A stretch of 60,473 nucleotides of DNA from an uncultured Prevotellaceae bacterium (GCA_947166655.1 CAMVFC010000003.1:1-60473), one strand, 5' to 3'. Positions 8,689 through 18,144 are shown, numbered from the stretch's first letter. Program-made: numbers and translations. Notes: a model not told the origin generated them from the sequence alone.

Positions 8689-8734
8689 TTTCCTGATAAA
8701 AGTCTTTGGGTTTCTCCGATGGATAATTTGATGA

Positions 8735-11440
8735 TTATTCCTGCGGAATCACTTCCTGCAGATAAATAGCTTCGAGGCTCCACAAGGCGCAGTCGTTGGT
8801 GGTCGTGGAGGCGCTCTCCGTGAGCGGCTGCGGCACCTCGGGCGGTAGGAGTTGCTTCGGCTCGAAACGGTAATGCTGCATCGGGCGGCTGTACTCCCAC
8901 ATGTCTCGCCAAGTCTCTTCGGCCAGGGCCTTATCGCCCAGCTTAGCGGCAGCATAGCCTTTTAGGCGGCTGATGCGGAACTTGTTTGTCGACACCTTAT
9001 GGTAGCGGGCGTTATGGTCGAGATAGCAAGCCTCGAACTTCTTGTCGGGCACCATATCCAGCATCTCGTGCATCAGCTCAAAGCCTCCCATGATGAACTT
9101 CAAGTGGTTGGTGGAAATAATCGAAGTGTCGCCCTCGTAGCTGAGGATGCCTGTCGCGGGATCGTAGCCGAGGACACCCGGCCCGGTGAACATACCATGC
9201 GGCAAGGCTGCTATGCTCTTCATGCCTGCCTGTATCTTCTTCAAGTATTTCACATTGCGCGTACGTTCGTATTCTGTCATCCAGTTGCCGGCATACGCCA
9301 CCCAGTCGGGGCCGATGCGCAGACGAGCGGGTGCGGTGCAGGGATATTTCTCGCGCGGCAGGGCCAGGCGCATGGGGTCGATGGTGTAGAGCATCTGGTC
9401 GGCATCCTTGACGGCGGTCATCAGGTCGCCGGTGCGTTCGTCGGTAGTCAGATAATAGTAGAAGCGATTCCACGCGGCCTGCGAAATGCGTGCTTCTTTA
9501 GCGCCGCACCCCCAGTGACTGACATTATGCCGGGAACCGAGACCTGCATACGGGCCGATGTGGTAGACGTCGACTTCCATCGTGTGGCGTGTCATGGCCT
9601 CAGCCATCTTCCACACATCGGGGCGTGCCGTGCGCAAGAAAGAATACCAAAGCCAGGAGATGCTGCCCAGCTCTGTGTTGTCCCAGGCAAAACCGCCGAT
9701 GTCATACATCCACTCATGGCGCACGGGGTCGTAGCCGTGCATGAAGTCACCGTAGTTCCAGAAGCCATACCAGTGGCGCTCGTCGATGGCTTTGCGGTAG
9801 AAGTCGAGGTAGTCGGTCAGCAGGTCTTCGACCTTGGCACGACGCTCGTTACTGCGATCGGGCAAGCTCCAGATGCCGAAAGCCCGACGCGAATGGAGAT
9901 ACTCGGGTGTGCAGACGAGCGGTGCATCCTCTGCGGCCTGACGAGCACGCTGCGCGATAGCAGCCTTGCCAGGATAGGCGCGCTCGGGGATGAGAGTGAG
10001 GGTACTGGTGCGAGCGATGCCGTAGGGGGTGGACATACCTTCCTGCACATCTTCGTAGGAAGCATTGAGGTCATGGGCGACGTTGTCGTAATGGCGCAGG
10101 TCCATCGCACCGCCTTCCGGGCTCCACAGGTAAGCGGTCAGGTAGGCCGTCGGGTGAGTGGCGCTGTCCACCTGCAGCGAAGCAGGATAGCTCTGCCAGA
10201 AGTCCTTGACGCTCACGCCAAGGCCTCCACTGACGTCGCCCGCAAAGGCATATCCGTCGGCCCGCTGACCAGTGTGGGTGCCTATCCACATATTATTCAG
10301 GTGGGCACGCTTCTGTACGGTATAGCCCTGGTCGTTCAGCTGACAGAGGCGATAGGTGTTCCATTTTGCCCAGTGATGAAGCATGTCCTGCCCTTTTCCA
10401 TCGAAAGCCTGAGGCTCGGGAATGCGAAGACCGTCCACCTGCATCTTCTCGAAAGAGGAATATCCTGCGGGAAAACTGCCTGACAGCAACCTTCCGCCTG
10501 CCTTGCCGTCACCCAGCACACGGCGGCCGTTCAAGGGCTGTACGCTCTCTGTCCAGACACCGCCGTCGTGGGTAGCAAAGGCCACATGGCGGTTATAAGC
10601 CTGCTCGCGCATCGGCACCTCGAAGCGGATGCCGAGCGAACGTATGAAATCCTTCTGCTGGTCGCCATTATATATAAAGGTATGCACGAGGCGCACCTGC
10701 TCCGAGCCGGCGTAGAAGTAGAGGCGCACGGTGAAGGGCAGAAAGTGCCCGTCGCCATTTCCTCCCGTCGAAGCAGCATCCGAAGGTTGTGCCACTCCAT
10801 CAGAAGAGGCGAGCTGATAGCTACCCTCGACTTTCACGACGGCACGCACGTTGCCCGCACGTTCCACTTCCACCTTATCGATGTGGCTGACATAGTCCTT
10901 GAAACGGATGTCGCTGACCCCTTCCACATAGGGCTGACTCTGAGTGGTGCAGACGAGTTGTCCCGCTCCTGCCACCCGCGTCGTGCCCAGGACGAGGCTG
11001 TCCAGAATGGCGGCTCCCCTTTTCGAGACATAGGCCGCAAAGTCTTTGGAACAGACCTTTATCTGAGTGTCGCTCTCCTGTACCTGAAGCAGACCGCCCT
11101 CTCCCGAGGCGAGCGACAAGGACGTCTTTGCCTTTTTCTTCGCCTTCTCAAACACGACGCTCTGCGTGCCACCTGGCACGATGGCGGCAAAGCCACCCCA
11201 TTTCACAGAGCCGTCCGGCCAGTACGCCGTAGGCCAGAAGTCGGCAGGGATAGCCTCGCCCTGAGGCGTCGAGAGGGTGAAAGCATCGGTGGCTTTCATC
11301 TCTCCCTTATGGAAAGGGATGCCGAAGCTGACAGGCTTGTCACTCGCAGGCACTTGCCCTATCCAATGGAGGCGTGCCGTCTCTTCTGCACCTGCTGTCA
11401 TGGCGCAGCACAACAAGAAAGTACTAAGGAGATGTTTCAT
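8735..11440 (-). CDS. Exo-rhamnogalacturonan lyase family protein (PL26-like, PcRGLX type)
   Basis: The 901-residue protein starts at ATG 11440 with a signal peptide (MKHLLSTFLLCCAMTAGA). An N-terminal beta-barrel region (LHWIGQVPASDKPVSFGIPF, WPDGSVKWGGF) is followed by a beta-sandwich and then a long helical region with conserved WYGFWNYGDFMHGYD, DIGGFAWDNTELG and HNVSHWGCGAKEARIS. This order is that of PcRGLX-like exo-rhamnogalacturonan lyases, which cleave rhamnogalacturonan-I backbones by beta-elimination. The product would be an unsaturated sugar that the GH105 protein encoded at 12508 can remove. Family assignment is from motif memory, not a search. A segment rich in S, D and G (near LASSDGVAQPSDAASTGG) looks like a loop extension. 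Confidence 0.65.
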   Translation of the reverse strand: MKHLLSTFLLCCAMTAGAEETARLHWIGQVPASDKPVSFGIPFHKGEMKATDAFTLSTPQGEAIPADFWPTAYWPDGSVKWGGFAAIVPGGTQSVVFEKAKKKAKTSLSLASGEGGLLQVQESDTQIKVCSKDFAAYVSKRGAAILDSLVLGTTRVAGAGQLVCTTQSQPYVEGVSDIRFKDYVSHIDKVEVERAGNVRAVVKVEGSYQLASSDGVAQPSDAASTGGNGDGHFLPFTVRLYFYAGSEQVRLVHTFIYNGDQQKDFIRSLGIRFEVPMREQAYNRHVAFATHDGGVWTESVQPLNGRRVLGDGKAGGRLLSGSFPAGYSSFEKMQVDGLRIPEPQAFDGKGQDMLHHWAKWNTYRLCQLNDQGYTVQKRAHLNNMWIGTHTGQRADGYAFAGDVSGGLGVSVKDFWQSYPASLQVDSATHPTAYLTAYLWSPEGGAMDLRHYDNVAHDLNASYEDVQEGMSTPYGIARTSTLTLIPERAYPGKAAIAQRARQAAEDAPLVCTPEYLHSRRAFGIWSLPDRSNERRAKVEDLLTDYLDFYRKAIDERHWYGFWNYGDFMHGYDPVRHEWMYDIGGFAWDNTELGSISWLWYSFLRTARPDVWKMAEAMTRHTMEVDVYHIGPYAGLGSRHNVSHWGCGAKEARISQAAWNRFYYYLTTDERTGDLMTAVKDADQMLYTIDPMRLALPREKYPCTAPARLRIGPDWVAYAGNWMTEYERTRNVKYLKKIQAGMKSIAALPHGMFTGPGVLGYDPATGILSYEGDTSIISTNHLKFIMGGFELMHEMLDMVPDKKFEACYLDHNARYHKVSTNKFRISRLKGYAAAKLGDKALAEETWRDMWEYSRPMQHYRFEPKQLLPPEVPQPLTESASTTTNDCALWSLEAIYLQEVIPQE

Positions 11441-11462
11441 CACATTTTTCACTTTTATGGCA

Positions 11463-11470
11463 CAAAGATA
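11463..11470 (-). promoter_or_regulatory. Minus-strand -7 element of the lyase gene
   Basis: TATCTTTG (reverse of 11463-11470) lies 22 bp before the ATG at 11440, in the 115-bp gap between the divergent lyase and DUF362 genes. No clear -33 element was seen. TAAATTTG at 11515-11522 may serve the plus-strand gene. Confidence 0.5.
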
Positions 11471-11555
11471 ATGCAAAATCCGATAAAGTGAGATGCTATT
11501 TGCAAATTATTTCTTAAATTTGCCGCGAGAAAAGCAAACAATTATCCCATAAGCA

Positions 11556-12491
11556 ATGAGAAAACTACTTTTTACCGCCATCGTTGCGCTCTTTTCAGTA
11601 GGCGTATGCGCTCAGTCAACAGTATATTTTATCAAGGAAATCTCGCCCGAAGCCCTGGTGAAGATTTACAAAGCCGTCGGTCGCGAAGCCAAAGGACGCG
11701 TGGCTGTGAAGATCAGCACGGGCGAAGGCGGCAACCCACATTACCTCAAGCCCACCCTCATCCGTAACCTCGTGGAGGAGGTCAACGGCACCATCGTAGA
11801 ATGTTGCACCGCTTACGGCGGCACGCGACAAGACCCGAAGAAGCACTGGCAGACCATCCACGAGCACGGTTTCGACAGCCTCTTCGCCGTCGACATGATG
11901 GATGAGTTCGGCACGATGCGCATTCCCGTCAAGGATCGCAAGCACATCAAATATGACATCGTGGGCGATCACCTCGCCGGTTACGACTTCATGATCAACC
12001 TGGCACACTTCAAGGGTCATGCCATGGGCGGCTTCGGCGGTGTGCTGAAGAACGCCAGCATCGGCGTAGCGTCTACGACAGGCAAATGGTACATCCACTC
12101 TGCCGGAGAGAGCAGCGACCACTGGATTACCGCTGAGCAGGACGCCTTCCTCGAGTCGATGGCAGCGGCCGCTCAGGGCGTGCATGAATACTTCGGCCGA
12201 GGCGAGAACATCCTTTATATCGACGTGATGAACAACATGAGCGTGGATTGCGACTGCGACGGACATCCCGCCAAACCCATGCTCAAGGATATGGGCATTT
12301 TGGCTTCCACCGACCCGGTGGCGCTCGACCAAGCGTGCCTCGACAAAGTGTTCAACCACAAGGCCAGCGAGGGCGACGACGAGAAACCCCTCATCCAGCG
12401 CATCAACCGCCAGCATGGCACCTACATCACCGACTATGCCGAGAAGATTGGCCTCGGAAGCAAGAAATACAATTTAGTTGAAATCAAATAA
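11556..12491 (+). CDS. Secreted DUF362 family protein
   Basis: The 311-residue protein has a signal peptide (MRKLLFTAIVALFSVGVCAQ) and the DUF362 core: VAVKISTGEGGNPHYLKP, VECCTAYGGTR, NLAHFKGHAMGGFGGVLKN and DPVALDQACLDKV. DUF362 proteins often sit beside or fused to ferredoxin domains; here no CxxCxxC cluster is present, so this is the stand-alone form. Reaction unknown. It heads a two-gene unit with GH105 (16-bp gap), divergent from the rhamnogalacturonan lyase, suggesting a pectin-related role. Confidence 0.8.
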   Translation: MRKLLFTAIVALFSVGVCAQSTVYFIKEISPEALVKIYKAVGREAKGRVAVKISTGEGGNPHYLKPTLIRNLVEEVNGTIVECCTAYGGTRQDPKKHWQTIHEHGFDSLFAVDMMDEFGTMRIPVKDRKHIKYDIVGDHLAGYDFMINLAHFKGHAMGGFGGVLKNASIGVASTTGKWYIHSAGESSDHWITAEQDAFLESMAAAAQGVHEYFGRGENILYIDVMNNMSVDCDCDGHPAKPMLKDMGILASTDPVALDQACLDKVFNHKASEGDDEKPLIQRINRQHGTYITDYAEKIGLGSKKYNLVEIK

Positions 12492-12507
12492 TTAACTTCT
12501 TAAAGAT

Positions 12508-13941
12508 ATGAAACACATCGGCAAGCTGCTCTCTGCGGCTTTCACCACCTCTCTTGTGCTCTCCGCCTGCACTTCTACTCCTTCTCAGCAGGCTGAGGAA
12601 ATCAACGACTCCACCACGCCACTCCACCTGCTGAAGCCCGACTACAAAGTACCTTACGGCGAACTCACCGCCGACGAGGTGAAGGCCGACCTGGAGCGCG
12701 TTTACAACTACTGTGATGCCAACACGCCCCACCGCATCATCGACAAGGACGGCAACGAAGTCACCGACCTGCAGAACCTGCCCGAAGGGGCCATCGTAGA
12801 AAAAGGTGCCTTCCGCATCGGCAGCTACGAATGGGGCATCACCTACCAGGCATTTCTCGATGCCGCTGAAGCCACCGGTGAGCAGAAATACAAAGAGTAC
12901 GTGCTCAAGCAGTTCCGCCTGCTGGCACAGGCCGTGCCTGCTTTCCAGAAGCGCGACGGCCAGAAGGAAGACATCGAGGACGCCCAGATGGAACAGATCA
13001 TTCATCCGCGGGCACTCGACGACTGCGGCACGATGTGCACGGCTATGATGAAAGCATCCAAGCGCGTCGACGAAGAGCTTGCCATCGCTCCCATCATCGA
13101 CAACTACTTCAACTTCGTGGAGAACGGACAGTATCGCCTGCCCGACCGCACCTTCGCACGCCATCGTCCGCAGCACAACACCATCTGGCTCGACGACATG
13201 TACATGGGCATCCCCACCATCGCCTATGCCGGCATCTACTTCAACGACCCTAAATATTTCGACGAGGCTGCCACCATGTACAAGAACATCGTCCGCCGCA
13301 TGTGGGTGCCCGAGAAGCAAATCTACCGCCACGGCTACGTCGAAGGACTGGCTCAGCAGCCTACCTACCACTGGGCACGCGCCAACGGTTGGGCACTGCT
13401 GACCACCGTCGAACTGCTCGACATGCTGCCCGAGAACCATCCCGACCGCGAGTTTATCCTCAATCAGCTGCGTGCACACGTGGCAGGTCTCTGTGCCCTG
13501 CAGTCCAGCGAGGGCTTCTGGCATCAGCTGCTCGACCGCTCGGACAGCTACCTCGAGACCAGCGCCACGGCCATCTACTGCTACTCCATCGCCCACGCCA
13601 TCCGCAAGGGATGGCTCGAAGGCATCACCTACGGCGGCGTGGCACAACTCGCGTGGCACGCCATCAGCACGAAGATCACCGAAGAAGGCAAGGTGGCCGG
13701 CACCTGTGTAGGTACAGGCATGGCGTTCGACCCCGCGTTCTACTACTACCGCCCCGTCAGCACAGCTGCCGCCCACGGCTATGGACCTGTCATCTGGGCC
13801 GCTGCCGAGATGATCAACCTACTGGGCGAATGGCACCCTCGCACCAACGACAGCGGGCTCCATTACTACGAGCAGGAACAGACCAATCCCGCCCCTCTCT
13901 TCTATCTGACCGAGGACGGAAAGGGAGAAGCTGTCAAGTAA
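12508..13941 (+). CDS. GH105 unsaturated rhamnogalacturonyl hydrolase, lipoprotein
   Basis: The 477-residue protein is a predicted lipoprotein: LSAC puts the lipidated Cys at 21. The rest follows the GH88/GH105 (alpha/alpha)6 barrel: AYEWG-like SYEWGITYQAFLDAAEATG, HNTIWLDDMYMGIPTIAYAG with the paired Asp, YRHGYVEG, HWARANGWALL, and SEGFWHQLLDRSDSYLETSA. These enzymes hydrate and remove the unsaturated galacturonyl group left by rhamnogalacturonan lyases, which matches the PL26-like gene close by. It would act at the periplasmic face. Length and motifs look complete. Confidence 0.88.
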   Translation: MKHIGKLLSAAFTTSLVLSACTSTPSQQAEEINDSTTPLHLLKPDYKVPYGELTADEVKADLERVYNYCDANTPHRIIDKDGNEVTDLQNLPEGAIVEKGAFRIGSYEWGITYQAFLDAAEATGEQKYKEYVLKQFRLLAQAVPAFQKRDGQKEDIEDAQMEQIIHPRALDDCGTMCTAMMKASKRVDEELAIAPIIDNYFNFVENGQYRLPDRTFARHRPQHNTIWLDDMYMGIPTIAYAGIYFNDPKYFDEAATMYKNIVRRMWVPEKQIYRHGYVEGLAQQPTYHWARANGWALLTTVELLDMLPENHPDREFILNQLRAHVAGLCALQSSEGFWHQLLDRSDSYLETSATAIYCYSIAHAIRKGWLEGITYGGVAQLAWHAISTKITEEGKVAGTCVGTGMAFDPAFYYYRPVSTAAAHGYGPVIWAAAEMINLLGEWHPRTNDSGLHYYEQEQTNPAPLFYLTEDGKGEAVK

Positions 13942-13971
13942 CGAGGAATATTTCTTAGCCCAACCGAACGA

Positions 13972-14037
13972 GTATCACCGGTGATACACCTCTGTATCGC
14001 CAGTGATACTTTCAAATATCACCCGTGATACTTCCAT
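13972..14037. repeat. 22-bp-period array of three 16-bp palindromes upstream of dnaG
   Basis: GTATCACCGGTGATAC (13972-13987, perfect palindrome), GTATCGCCAGTGATAC (13994-14009) and ATATCACCCGTGATAC (14016-14031) start exactly 22 bp apart, each followed by a 6-bp variable linker. A lone AAAGTGCCAAGAGTTTCT, like units of the 280-411 array, follows at 14060. The array lies between the GH105 stop and the dnaG start and could be a stacked operator or a structured repeat. Confidence 0.9.
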
Positions 14038-14115
14038 TTTTTGCCTGCGCTTCTGTTGGAAAGTGCCAAGAGTTTCTCCAGCATGAGGCAGAGGCATATC
14101 AGGCAAGAGCAAACC

Positions 14116-16161
14116 ATGATAGACAGGATAACCGTCGATAAGATTCTGGACGCGGCGAACATTGTGGACGTCGTCTCGGACTTTGTCACCCTCAAGCGTG
14201 CAGGAGCAAACTTGAAGGGGCTGTGCCCGTTCCACGACGACCGCACGCCTTCGTTCATGGTATCGCCTTCGAAGAACATCTGCAAGTGCTTCGCTTGCGG
14301 CAAGGGCGGCACGCCCGTGCACTTCATCATGGAGCACGAACAGCTGACCTACCCCGACGCCCTGCGCTACCTGGCCAAGAAGTATCACATCGAAATCAAG
14401 GAGCGCGAGCAGACCGACGAGGAGAAAGCCGAGCAGAGCGAACGCGAGAGTCTGTTCGTCGTCAACGAATGGGCCAACGAATGGTTCCAGCAGCAGATGA
14501 ACGACACCGTGGACGGGCGCGCCATCGGCCTGGCCTACTTCCGCCAACGCGGCTTCCGCGACGACCTCATCAAGAAGTTCCAACTCGGCTTCTGCCCCGA
14601 CAAATACGATGCCCAGTGGCAGGCCGGGCGTGCCGCCGGCTATAACGAGGAGTTCCTGCTGAAGACGGGACTCTGCATCCGCAACGAGGCCGGCAAGACG
14701 TACGACCGCTTCCGCAACCGCGTCATCTTCCCCATACACACCATCTCGGGCAAGGTCGTCGGCTTCGGCGGTCGCGTGCTGGACAGCCGCACCAAGGGCG
14801 TGCAGGTGAAATACCAGAACTCGCCCGAGAGCGTCATCTACTCCAAGAAACGCGAACTCTACGGCCTCTTCTTCGCCAAGAAAGCCATCGTGAAGGAAGA
14901 CCTCTGCTACCTCGTCGAGGGTTACACCGACGTCATGGCCATGCACCAGCAGGGTGTCGAGAATGTGGTGGCGTCGAGCGGCACGGCACTGACGCACGAA
15001 CAGATACGCGCCATCCACCGATTCACCGAAAACATCGTGGTCATCTACGACGGCGACGCGGCTGGCATCAAGGCCTCGCAGCGAGGTATCGACATGTTGC
15101 TGGCCGAGGGCATGAGCGTTCGGCTGCTGCTGTTGCCCGACGGCGACGACCCCGACAGCTTCGCACGCAAGCACACCGCCACCGAATATCAGGACTACCT
15201 GAAGGAACATCAGGTCGATTTCATCCGCTTCAAGACGGACTTGCTGCTGGCCGAGGCGCAGGGCGACCCCATCAAGCTCTCCAAACTGGTCAACAACATC
15301 GTGGACAGCCTGGCGGTCATCCCCGACGAGATCACACGTACCTTTTATGTGAAAGAGACGTCGCAGATGCTGGCCATCGAGGAACGCATCATCACTGGCG
15401 CCGTGACGAAGGTGAGGAAACGCCTGCGCGAAGAGCGGGCCAAGGAGCGCGAACGAGAAGCCTTGCGGCAGCAGACCGGCGACACCGAGCCCCAGACGTC
15501 TGCTCCCGACGACGTTCCTGCCGCGACGACCGAGACGCCGCCCGAAGAGTACATTTCCATTCCCCAGCGGACGTCAGCCTCTTCCATCAAGAAAGACAGC
15601 GACGACGCCCAGATCCTCAAGACCGAAGCGCTGCTCATTCAGATGGTGATACGACATGGCGAAAAGGTGATGTGCGAGGTCGAGGACGAGGACGGCCAGA
15701 AGCGACCGATGACGGTCGTGGAATTCATTCAGTATTCACTTGCTGACGACGAGCTGACGATGCGAAGCCCGCTCCACCGCCGCATCCTTGAAGAAGCTTT
15801 GGAACACTTTGGCGAGACTGGTTTCCGCTGCGACCGATACTTCGAGAACCATCCCGACTTCGAGATTGCGTCCCTGGCCAACGACCTGGGACACGACCCG
15901 GTTACGCTCAGCAAGATACACACAAAGGACACCACGCTCAAGCCTGAGGAGGAGCGTCTGGTGGACCTCCTACCCCACTTGATGACCGATTACAAGCTTG
16001 CCATTGTCGACGAACGGATGCACGCCGTCATGCTGCAGATGAAAGACCCTGCCGTGCTGGCCGACAAGGAACGCTCCATCGAGCTGATGAAGCAGTATCA
16101 GGACATCAAACAGATACAGACTATTCTGGGTCGCGAACGCGGCGACCGCGTCATCGGTTAG
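14116..16161 (+). CDS. dnaG: DNA primase DnaG
   Basis: DnaG (681 aa) makes RNA primers at replication forks. The zinc-binding domain carries C37, H40, C58 and C61 (CPFHDD and CKCFACGKGG). The RNA polymerase core and Toprim domain follow (LVEGYTDVMAMHQ, YDGDAAGIKASQRGIDMLL, LLPDGDDPDSF). A charged linker rich in E, R, Q and T (around residues 430-480) leads to the helicase-binding C-terminal part. The start is ATG 14116 (MIDRITVDKIL); a longer frame from a TTG at 14041 runs through repeat sequence and is rejected. The last 11 bp overlap the convergent gene at 16151. Confidence 0.97.
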   Translation: MIDRITVDKILDAANIVDVVSDFVTLKRAGANLKGLCPFHDDRTPSFMVSPSKNICKCFACGKGGTPVHFIMEHEQLTYPDALRYLAKKYHIEIKEREQTDEEKAEQSERESLFVVNEWANEWFQQQMNDTVDGRAIGLAYFRQRGFRDDLIKKFQLGFCPDKYDAQWQAGRAAGYNEEFLLKTGLCIRNEAGKTYDRFRNRVIFPIHTISGKVVGFGGRVLDSRTKGVQVKYQNSPESVIYSKKRELYGLFFAKKAIVKEDLCYLVEGYTDVMAMHQQGVENVVASSGTALTHEQIRAIHRFTENIVVIYDGDAAGIKASQRGIDMLLAEGMSVRLLLLPDGDDPDSFARKHTATEYQDYLKEHQVDFIRFKTDLLLAEAQGDPIKLSKLVNNIVDSLAVIPDEITRTFYVKETSQMLAIEERIITGAVTKVRKRLREERAKEREREALRQQTGDTEPQTSAPDDVPAATTETPPEEYISIPQRTSASSIKKDSDDAQILKTEALLIQMVIRHGEKVMCEVEDEDGQKRPMTVVEFIQYSLADDELTMRSPLHRRILEEALEHFGETGFRCDRYFENHPDFEIASLANDLGHDPVTLSKIHTKDTTLKPEEERLVDLLPHLMTDYKLAIVDERMHAVMLQMKDPAVLADKERSIELMKQYQDIKQIQTILGRERGDRVIG

Positions 16162-16540
16162 CCTCTTGTTCCTGCTGCTGACGCTCGTAGGCTTCACGCA
16201 GAAGTTCGTCAAACGTCTTCACCTTATCGTAATCCTCCAGTGTCTTCAGGCACCGCTTGCGGCGTTTCTCTCGCCGACGTGCCTTGAAGGCCGTGGGATG
16301 CATGATTTTGTCCTGAATACCCGGGAAGCGTTTCTCCAGGATATTCAGGATTGTGGGCGGCGGTTGAATGCCCAGGTTGATGGTGCCCTGCAGGGGAAAC
16401 TGCACCGTTGGCAGCTCTTTCAGCGGACGAACCGTCACCTCGCGCAGGGTGTCCGTCTGCATCGTGTCCACACGTGCGACGGCAGGGGCACTCTGAAGAG
16501 TGTCCGCCGTCAGCACGAGGGAGAAGAGCAGGGAAAGCAT
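16151..16540 (-). CDS. Conserved exported protein of unknown function
   Basis: The 129-residue protein starts MLSLLFSLVLTADTLQSAPA, a short hydrophobic signal-like segment. It then has TDTLREVTVRPLKELP, a sequence like the LREVVV stretches of outer-membrane plug proteins, and ends in a basic, helical tail with IMHPTAFKARRREKRRKR split over it and VKTFDELLREAYERQ. I recall similar small exported proteins in Bacteroidales but no function. It follows thrC by 16 bp on the same strand and overlaps the end of dnaG, so it is probably read with the threonine genes. Confidence 0.6.
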   Translation of the reverse strand: MLSLLFSLVLTADTLQSAPAVARVDTMQTDTLREVTVRPLKELPTVQFPLQGTINLGIQPPPTILNILEKRFPGIQDKIMHPTAFKARRREKRRKRCLKTLEDYDKVKTFDELLREAYERQQQEQEANR

Positions 16541-16556
16541 GATTCTTCCGGGGGTA

Positions 16557-17948
16557 TTAACGCTGCATCAGGAAAGCCTTGAAATCCGCAAAGTCGCGGC
16601 TCATCGACAGAGATTGTTTCTCGCCGCGCATGAAGGCTTGCAGCTTCTCGGGAATGGGAAGGTCGATACCGAGAATGGCATCCACGGTATCCTTGAACTT
16701 GGCCGGATGCGCCGTTTCCAGGAAGATGCCCACCTCGCTGGGCCGCAGTTGCTCCTTCAGCGCGCGGTAGCCGCAAGCGCCGTGCGGGTCGAGGACATAG
16801 CCCGTGCGGGCGTAACAGTCGCGCATGGTCTCCGCGATCTGCGCGTCGGTGTAGGTGGCGCCGCTGATAAGAGAGGTGATGGCGGCGTGCACCTTGGCAG
16901 GGTCGGCCGTGGGAATGTCGGCGATGGAATCGCCGACAACAGTACGGCTGTAGAGGTCCACGATGCGTGCGAAGTTCGAGGGGTCGCCAACGTCCATCGC
17001 ATTGGCAATCGTCTGCTTGGAAGGCTGCGGCTTGTAGACACCCGTCTGCAGATAGTCGTAGAAGACATCGTTGGCATTGTTGGCAGCGATGAAACGCTTC
17101 ACGGGCAGGCCCATCGTGTGCCCGAAGAGGGCGGAACAGATGTTGCCGAAGTTGCCCGAGGGGACACAGACCACCAGGGACTGGCCCTCTGTCAGGCGCT
17201 TGGTCATCTGCGCATACGCATAGAAATAATAGAACGCCTGCGGCAGGAAGCGTGCCACGTTGATGCTGTTGGCCGAGGTGAGGCGCATGTGGGCATTCAG
17301 TTCCTGGTCCATGAAGGCACTCTTGACAAGGCGTTGACAGTCGTCGAACACGCCGTCCACCTCGATGGCCGTAATGTTCTGCCCGAGCGTCGTGAACTGA
17401 CACTCCTGAATGGGCGAGACCTTACCCTTGGGATAGAGGACATAGACGTGTATGCCCTCCACGCCGAGGAAGCCGTTGGCCACGGCAGAACCCGTGTCGC
17501 CCGAGGTGGCGACGAGGACGTTGACAGCAGGCGAAGCCCCGACAGGGCCATCCCCTACCCCTCCCTCACGGGAGAGTGGGTGGAGGAAGTACTGCAGCAG
17601 CCGGGCCATGAAGCGGGCGCCTACGTCCTTGAAGGCAAGGGTCGGCCCATGAAAGAGCTCCAGACTGTAGATATGTTCCTCGACGCGCACGGCGGGTACA
17701 TCGAAGCTGAGGGTTTCATAGACGATGCGACGAAGAGCATCGGCCTCCACGTCTTCGCCGAAGAAAGCATCGGCAACGCGGTAAGCCACCTCCTGGAAAG
17801 AGAGGTCGGCCATCTCGTTCCAGAACGAGTCGGGCATCTGTTTGATGACTTCGGGCATGTAGAGGCCCCGGTCCTCGGCAAGACCGCGGACGACGGCGTC
17901 ACGCAGTGTAGCGCGCGCAGCTGTATGGTTGGTGGAATAGTAGAGCAT
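16557..17948 (-). CDS. thrC: Threonine synthase
   Basis: ThrC (463 aa) converts O-phosphohomoserine to threonine with pyridoxal phosphate. Visible motifs are LELFHGPTLAFKDVGARFM with the PLP lysine K107, VLVATSGDTGSAVANGF (phosphate-binding) and CVPSGNFGNICSALFGHTMG. It is the last enzyme of the thrA-homoserine kinase-thrC set; a 196-bp gap with a GGCGTAG/CTACGCC hairpin (18040-18057) separates it from the kinase gene. Unusual: residues about 123-140 (HPLSREGGVGDGPVGASP) are extra relative to the family and are encoded by a palindromic repeat found elsewhere between genes. Confidence 0.96.
   Translation of the reverse strand: MLYYSTNHTAARATLRDAVVRGLAEDRGLYMPEVIKQMPDSFWNEMADLSFQEVAYRVADAFFGEDVEADALRRIVYETLSFDVPAVRVEEHIYSLELFHGPTLAFKDVGARFMARLLQYFLHPLSREGGVGDGPVGASPAVNVLVATSGDTGSAVANGFLGVEGIHVYVLYPKGKVSPIQECQFTTLGQNITAIEVDGVFDDCQRLVKSAFMDQELNAHMRLTSANSINVARFLPQAFYYFYAYAQMTKRLTEGQSLVVCVPSGNFGNICSALFGHTMGLPVKRFIAANNANDVFYDYLQTGVYKPQPSKQTIANAMDVGDPSNFARIVDLYSRTVVGDSIADIPTADPAKVHAAITSLISGATYTDAQIAETMRDCYARTGYVLDPHGACGYRALKEQLRPSEVGIFLETAHPAKFKDTVDAILGIDLPIPEKLQAFMRGEKQSLSMSRDFADFKAFLMQR
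17552..17583. repeat. GC-rich palindromic repeat inserted in frame within thrC
   Basis: The core CCCCTCCCTCACGGGAG (17558-17574) is identical over 17 bases to 30196-30212 of the intergenic repeat cluster, and the flanks (CCCCTA and GTGGGTGG) also resemble it. In thrC it lies between the region encoding ARLLQYF and that encoding VNVLVATSGDTG, where family members have a short loop. Confidence 0.75.
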
Positions 17949-18144
17949 GACTTTCCGTTTCTTGTTAGGTGGGTTCTGTAAAATAGCTTTGGAATGTTCT
18001 TCGCCTTTTTCCGAGCAGCTTTTGTTTCAGGGCCGCAGAGGCGTAGCGGGCTACGCCCCAGGGACTTGAAGCAAAGAATGCCGGAAACGGCAAGAACGGA
18101 CAAAGATCATTCATAGAGGATTTGTTAATGAATAGGACACGCCA

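Noticed and set aside
13975..15210. 411-codon frame antisense to dnaG that includes the palindromic array
   Set aside because: Antisense shadow; dnaG is full length and recognised.
18000..18144. Riboswitch or leader before thrC
   Set aside because: Only a short GGCGTAG/CTACGCC hairpin and repeat-like sequence are seen; no leader peptide rich in Thr or Ile codons and no alternative pairing was found.
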